DNA of 64,000 nucleotides from Methylosinus sp. Sm6. GTDB taxonomy: Bacteria > Pseudomonadota > Alphaproteobacteria > Rhizobiales > Beijerinckiaceae. Location: positions 59,705 to 123,704 of the forward strand of contig NZ_JAINDZ010000013.1 of assembly GCF_019802345.1 (NCBI RefSeq), in the 5' to 3' direction. The position numbers were made by a program, and so were the translations under genes. Below are positions 60,086 to 64,000 of the stretch, in pieces. The notes beneath the pieces are model-generated. The model was not told the DNA's origin, made no database searches, and worked only from the letters and a program-made list of their open reading frames with translations. The stretch's first letter is position 1. Every line of letters starts with the position of its first letter.

Positions 60086-60622
60086 TCAGACAATACGAAC
60101 CTCCTCGGGCTTCGCGATGAACTCCAGACGTTCGGCTCGATCGAAATCCGCGACCGGGACCTCGAAGACGAAACGGTTCGGATACCAGAAGCTGGCGTAG
60201 GGCAGGAACAGGCTGCTCGACGACAACAGGGCGCCCAATTGCTCGGCGCCCGCAAAGAGCGCCGCTTCGAAGCCGACCCCATTCGTCGGCGCCGCCGTAT
60301 TGTCGCCGAACACCTCGAACTGGATGAAGAATTTGGCGGAAACGACCCCGGCCTCGTCGGTTTTGATCCCGATGACGCGAAGATCCTGGAAGCGGCGACC
60401 GATGGCGCCGTCCGTCAGAAGCTGCGGAAACTCGTGCGCGCGCCCCTTCTTGACCATGGTGGTGTCGACCAACGGGACGCCCAAATCGGCCAATCCGGTC
60501 GGTTTCGCGGGCGCCAATGTCACGACGGCGCGGGTTTCTTGCAATGAGGGCAAGACGAACTCCCTGTAGCTTTCGACGTTGGAAACCCGACCAAAGCTCG
60601 GGGTCCGATCCGCCTCAGGCAT
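60086..60622 (-). CDS. Protein of unknown function directly after the metal ATPase fusion
   Basis: About 178 residues from an ATG at 60622 (MPEADRTPSFGRVSNVESYR); a TTG at 60634, one base after the upstream stop, would add four residues. The sequence looks like a mixed alpha/beta soluble protein: TRAVVTLAPAKPTGLADLGV, VVSAKFFIQFEVFGDNTAAP and LPYASFWYPNRFVFEVPVAD. No signal peptide, helix or metal motif is visible. Tight spacing makes it a likely operon partner of the ATPase. I do not recognise the family. Confidence 0.65.
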   Translation of the reverse strand: MPEADRTPSFGRVSNVESYREFVLPSLQETRAVVTLAPAKPTGLADLGVPLVDTTMVKKGRAHEFPQLLTDGAIGRRFQDLRVIGIKTDEAGVVSAKFFIQFEVFGDNTAAPTNGVGFEAALFAGAEQLGALLSSSSLFLPYASFWYPNRFVFEVPVADFDRAERLEFIAKPEEVRIV

Positions 60623-60635
60623 ATTGCGGGCCAAA

Positions 60636-63600
60636 TCATCGCGAATGGAATGCGCGCCGCAACCATTCTCTCGTCTCGATGCGGATCGTCGCGATCATGC
60701 CGGGCTCGAGCAGCAAGTCCGCATTGGGCGCCTCGACAATGATCCGATACGCTTCGGCGGCGCCGAGCCCTAATCTGGCGATTTGCGTCACTTTTCCCGA
60801 GAAGGCGCGTCCCGGGAGAGACGCGACGACAAAATCAGCGGGACTGCCGATCGTCGCCTCTGGCGTCCCGTCATGCAGAGTTGCGCTGATCGTCACGACG
60901 CCGGGGTCGGTCGAGATCAGGAACAGCGCCCTGGGCTCGCTCCCGATCATCCGACCGACCTCCGCGTCGCGAGCAACCACGGTCCCTCCGATCGGCGCGG
61001 CGATCTTCGTTCGCGCGAGATCGTCCTCCGCCTCGCGCAGCGCCGCTCGCCTCGAGGCGTAGGCGTCTTCATCCGACGCCAAGCGTTCTTGCGCCTGCTC
61101 GAGCGTCGCGATCGAACCGGCCCGTGTCCGGCCGCGCTTCAGCTGCATCCTCGCTCGCGCCAGAACGGCCTTCGCCTGCTCGAGCCGGCCGGCGGCGGCG
61201 GAAAGTTCCGCCCTGCTCTGCTCGACAATGGCCTGGTACGGCCGGGGATCGATCTCGGCGCAGATCCGGCCCGCTTCGACCCTGGTTCCGCGATCGCAAT
61301 AGACCGCTCGAATCCGTCCCGAAACGCGCGCCTCGATCGGCGTCGCGCCGATCGCCGCGACGACGCCCTTCGCCTCGACGGATCGCGAGACGAGACTCCC
61401 ATACAGCCAGAGGCTCGCCAGCATGATCGAGACAGCGAGCGTTCCGAAGGCCAGGCGCCGGCGCCATCGCGCGCCGCGCATCGTCTCCGAGACGCGATCG
61501 AGCGCCGAGGCCGCTCCCTCCGTTCTCGCTTTTTCGATTTCCCGAATTCGGCCCCGTCCGAGCGGCGGCGCAGCGGCCTGCTCGTAAATGTCCTCCTCCT
61601 GCGCATTATGCAGGCGCGCCAGCGCTTCGATCGACTCGATGATGCGCTGCCCGTCGCGGATCAGATATTTGTCCGGCTCGCTGTCGCGCAGCCCCTCCGA
61701 CAGGCGCGCCAAAAGCCTCGCCTGGTGACGAATCTCGCGATGGGCGCGGCTCATGGCGCCGAGCGCCGCGCCGTCCGGGAGAAAGCTCGAAATGCGGGGA
61801 TAGATGGCGTTTTCGTCCTCGCGCTCATGCGCGAGGATCGTCGCGCCGACGAGCCGATCGGCCTCGACAATGTAGTCGGCCGCGCGCTGCGGCGGCGCCT
61901 CGTCCAAGGCGTCGGCGATCTGCCGCAGGCGATCGAGGCATGCTTCGATCTTTTCATGCCCTTCCCGCAAGGCGCGCGCGGCGGTTTCCGGCATGGTCGT
62001 TCGGCGAAGCGCGACGCCCGGGCCGAGTGCCCGCAGCGCATTGAGGATCACGGCGATGTCGATCGCCTCCTGGATGAGCGCTCCGGCGACCGGGGTCACG
62101 AAGCCGAAAGCCGCGGCGCCCATCGTCACGCCGGACAGCGTCATTCCGACCACTATGCTTTGCACGGCGATAGCGCGGGTGCGACGCGCGATGGCCACCG
62201 CCTCCGGGACGCTGTCGATGCGGTCGACGAGAATGACGACGTCGGCGGCCTCCGAGGAGGCGCTGGCGCCGCGCGCGCCCATGGCGACCCCGACATCGGC
62301 GGCGGCCAAAGCGGGCGCGTCATTGATGCCGTCGCCCACCATCAGCGTCGGCGCGAGCCGCTGCTCCATCGCGACCGCGTCGACCTTGTCGGAGGGGACT
62401 CTGTCGGCGAGCACGGCGTCGAGATCGAGGGCCGCGCCGATCGTTTCGGCCGCATCCGGCCGATCGCCCGTCACCATGACGATCTTGGCGACGCCGATGT
62501 CGCGCAGGGCGCGAACCGCGCGCGGCGCTTCGCGGCGAAGCTCGTCGGCGAGCAGAAGCGCGGCGACAGGCCGTCCGTCCACGGATATGAAGACCGTGAG
62601 CGCCGAGCGCCAGGAGGCGCGACGCGCGGCGCGGACCGCCCAGTCGGCGACGGGCGCCCCCTGATGGACATAAGAGAGGGAACCGACCCGCAGGTCCCTC
62701 CCTTCGACATTGCCTTCGACTCCCGTACCGAGCGTCTCGCGGACGTTTCGAGGGGCCTGCAGCGCGAGGCCCTTCGCCGTCGCTGCGGAGACGATGGCGG
62801 CGGCGACGACGTGGTGAGACGCCTGCTCGAGCGAGGCGGCGAGCCTCAGCGCTTCATCGGGCGACGCATCCGGAGCCGTCTCGATCGCGACGAGCCGCGC
62901 GCCGCCGACCGTCAGCGTCCCGGTCTTGTCGAACATGACCGTGCTGGTTCGAGCGAGCGCCTCCAGAGGCCCGCCCCCTTTGATCAATATGCCCCGCCGC
63001 GCGGCCTGAGACGCGCCGGCGATGAACGCCGCCGGCGCGGCGAGGATCAAAGGACAGGGCGTCGCCGCGACCAGCACCGCGAGGCCGCGAACCGGGTCCT
63101 GCGCGAGCGCCCATGCGGCGCCGGCGAGCAGGAGCGTCGCGGGCAGGAGCAGCAGCGCATAGCGATCCGCCATCCGCATGAAGGGGGCCTTGGAGCTTTG
63201 CGCCGCCGTCACCAGAGCGACGATGCCGGCGTAAGTGCTTTCCCCCGCCAGCGCGGAGGCCTGCATCTCGAAGGCTTCGCCGGCGTTGACCGTTCCGCTC
63301 AGCACGGCTTCGCCGGCATGGCGAAGGACCGGCAGAGGCTCGCCCGTCACCGCCGATTCATCGAGCGAGGCTTCCGGGCCGGCGAGCTGGCCGTCCACCG
63401 GGACGACCTCGCCGGCGCGCACCAGCAGCGCATCGCCGACGCGAATCGCCTCGATGGGAACGTCCTCGATTGCTTCCGCCATGCGCCGATGGGCGGAGCG
63501 GGGCGCACGATCGACCAGCGATCTCAAGTCGCGCTCGGCGCGCCCGACGGCGAAATCCTCCAATACATTTCCGCCGGCGTACATGACGGCGACGATCACG

Positions 63601-63869
63601 CCGGCCAGCGTCTCGCCGAGCGCCAAGGCCGCCGCCATCGACAGAAAGGCGATGGCGTCGACGCCGGTTCGCCCCGCGCGAAGATCGCGAATGATCGCAA
63701 AGGCGAGGCTCGCCGCGACGGGAATCGCGCCTGCGCCCCAAATCCAATGCGCGTCGCCGGACCGGCCGGCGAAAGCAGCGACGAGGCCCGCCAGGAGAGA
63801 GGCGAGCGCAAATAGGATCAATGCCAGGCGCCGGATGCGCGCTTTCGCTGTCGGGCTCATCTCGTCCAT
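60636..63869 (-). CDS. P1B-5-type metal ATPase - hemerythrin - HlyD triple fusion
   Basis: One open frame of 1077 residues with three parts. (1) Residues 1-625: a P1B ATPase with a TGEP actuator loop, the intramembrane motif ATPCPLILAAP (Thr270-Pro-Cys272), DKTGTLT with Asp314, and GDGINDAPAL. TPC is the mark of the P1B-5 group, linked to Ni/Fe. There is no N-terminal metal-binding domain. (2) Residues about 630-770: a hemerythrin-like HHE domain with His638, His681 and Glu685, His710, His715, His754 and Glu758; such a domain is known after P1B-5 ATPases. (3) A new helix at about 806-824, then a HlyD-type adaptor (VEAKGVVAAIGATPIEARVS, coiled coil, IGGTVVARDAEVGRMI). The third part is the unusual one. 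No frameshift is seen at the joints. Confidence 0.92.
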   Translation of the reverse strand: MDEMSPTAKARIRRLALILFALASLLAGLVAAFAGRSGDAHWIWGAGAIPVAASLAFAIIRDLRAGRTGVDAIAFLSMAAALALGETLAGVIVAVMYAGGNVLEDFAVGRAERDLRSLVDRAPRSAHRRMAEAIEDVPIEAIRVGDALLVRAGEVVPVDGQLAGPEASLDESAVTGEPLPVLRHAGEAVLSGTVNAGEAFEMQASALAGESTYAGIVALVTAAQSSKAPFMRMADRYALLLLPATLLLAGAAWALAQDPVRGLAVLVAATPCPLILAAPAAFIAGASQAARRGILIKGGGPLEALARTSTVMFDKTGTLTVGGARLVAIETAPDASPDEALRLAASLEQASHHVVAAAIVSAATAKGLALQAPRNVRETLGTGVEGNVEGRDLRVGSLSYVHQGAPVADWAVRAARRASWRSALTVFISVDGRPVAALLLADELRREAPRAVRALRDIGVAKIVMVTGDRPDAAETIGAALDLDAVLADRVPSDKVDAVAMEQRLAPTLMVGDGINDAPALAAADVGVAMGARGASASSEAADVVILVDRIDSVPEAVAIARRTRAIAVQSIVVGMTLSGVTMGAAAFGFVTPVAGALIQEAIDIAVILNALRALGPGVALRRTTMPETAARALREGHEKIEACLDRLRQIADALDEAPPQRAADYIVEADRLVGATILAHEREDENAIYPRISSFLPDGAALGAMSRAHREIRHQARLLARLSEGLRDSEPDKYLIRDGQRIIESIEALARLHNAQEEDIYEQAAAPPLGRGRIREIEKARTEGAASALDRVSETMRGARWRRRLAFGTLAVSIMLASLWLYGSLVSRSVEAKGVVAAIGATPIEARVSGRIRAVYCDRGTRVEAGRICAEIDPRPYQAIVEQSRAELSAAAGRLEQAKAVLARARMQLKRGRTRAGSIATLEQAQERLASDEDAYASRRAALREAEDDLARTKIAAPIGGTVVARDAEVGRMIGSEPRALFLISTDPGVVTISATLHDGTPEATIGSPADFVVASLPGRAFSGKVTQIARLGLGAAEAYRIIVEAPNADLLLEPGMIATIRIETREWLRRAFHSR

Positions 63870-63927
63870 GCCGAATGGGAAAGCGACGCAGGGCGATCGG
63901 GTGAAGAACTACATCCCTAACCCTCGT

Positions 63928-63960
63928 CCTGAGGAGCCCGCGAAGCGGGCGTCTCGAAGG
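63928..63960 (+). repeat. Palindromic intergenic repeat, single copy
   Basis: A 33-base unit starting CCTGAGGAGC and ending GTCTCGAAGG, the same as the unit at 56107-56140 but for one base less in its centre. It lies 59 bases upstream of the ATPase fusion gene, so in or near its promoter region. Confidence 0.88.
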
Positions 63961-64000
63961 ACGGCAACGGGAAGAAACCTAAAGATTTCGCCCCACGGCC

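Noticed and set aside
60622..60634. TTG start for the gene after the ATPase fusion
   Set aside because: An ATG four codons later is the more usual start and neither has a clear ribosome site; kept only as an alternative.

Overview
The window comes from the chromosome of a GC-rich alphaproteobacterium. The RpoB/RpoC and L7/L12 sequences, the Caulobacter-type cpa/tad pilus operon, the DnaA_C-like HTH plus DUF6456 gene pair and the palindromic intergenic repeats all fit the Hyphomicrobiales (Rhizobiales). A Methylocystis/Methylosinus-like genus is possible, but nothing here proves it: no methane- or methanol-oxidation gene is present. I found no tRNA, rRNA, CRISPR array, IS element or prophage.

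Layout. 1-2364: polysaccharide genes (acyltransferase cut by the window edge, Wzy/O-antigen-ligase-like protein). 2514-6238: an MgtA-type Mg2+ P-type ATPase and a FUSC-like membrane protein. 6309-18787: a nearly complete tight-adherence (Flp/Tad/Cpa) pilus locus. On the minus strand it runs two flp pilins, cpaA, an unassigned 649-residue membrane protein, then cpaB, C, D, E, F, tadB and tadC; tadD and a stand-alone pilus N-terminal-domain protein lie on the plus strand at either end. 18958-21887: an HTH/DUF6456 pair, two unknown genes and yidD. 21966-31660: rpoC, rpoB, rplL and rplJ, with palindromic repeats in both spacers around rpoB. 32249-36145: a DUF2235 lipase-like membrane protein and a secreted TPR protein. 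36382-43966: an apparent redox operon (DUF4331-like protein, large di-heme cytochrome c, GMC flavoprotein, two HupE/UreJ-type membrane proteins), followed by a patatin-like lipase.

46249-50633: a peptidoglycan-recycling cluster (murQ, a SIS-type glucosamine-6-phosphate deaminase, nagA, nagZ), which would take anhydromuropeptide sugars to fructose-6-phosphate. 50809-52063: an EamA transporter and a broken DUF3008 gene. 52130-59686: a five-gene cassette of SWIM zinc finger, DUF5691, MoxR AAA+ ATPase, DUF5682 and VWA/MIDAS protein, tightly coupled apart from one repeat-bearing spacer; its function is unknown to me. 59745-63869: a minus-strand operon headed by a 1077-residue fusion of a P1B-5-type metal ATPase, a hemerythrin-like domain and a HlyD-type adaptor, followed by two small unknown genes.

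The strongest candidates for undescribed biology are that triple fusion with its two companions, the five-gene MoxR/VWA/SWIM cassette, the cytochrome/GMC/HupE operon, and the orphan membrane protein inside the pilus operon. Functions are read from motifs and family memory; no database search was run.
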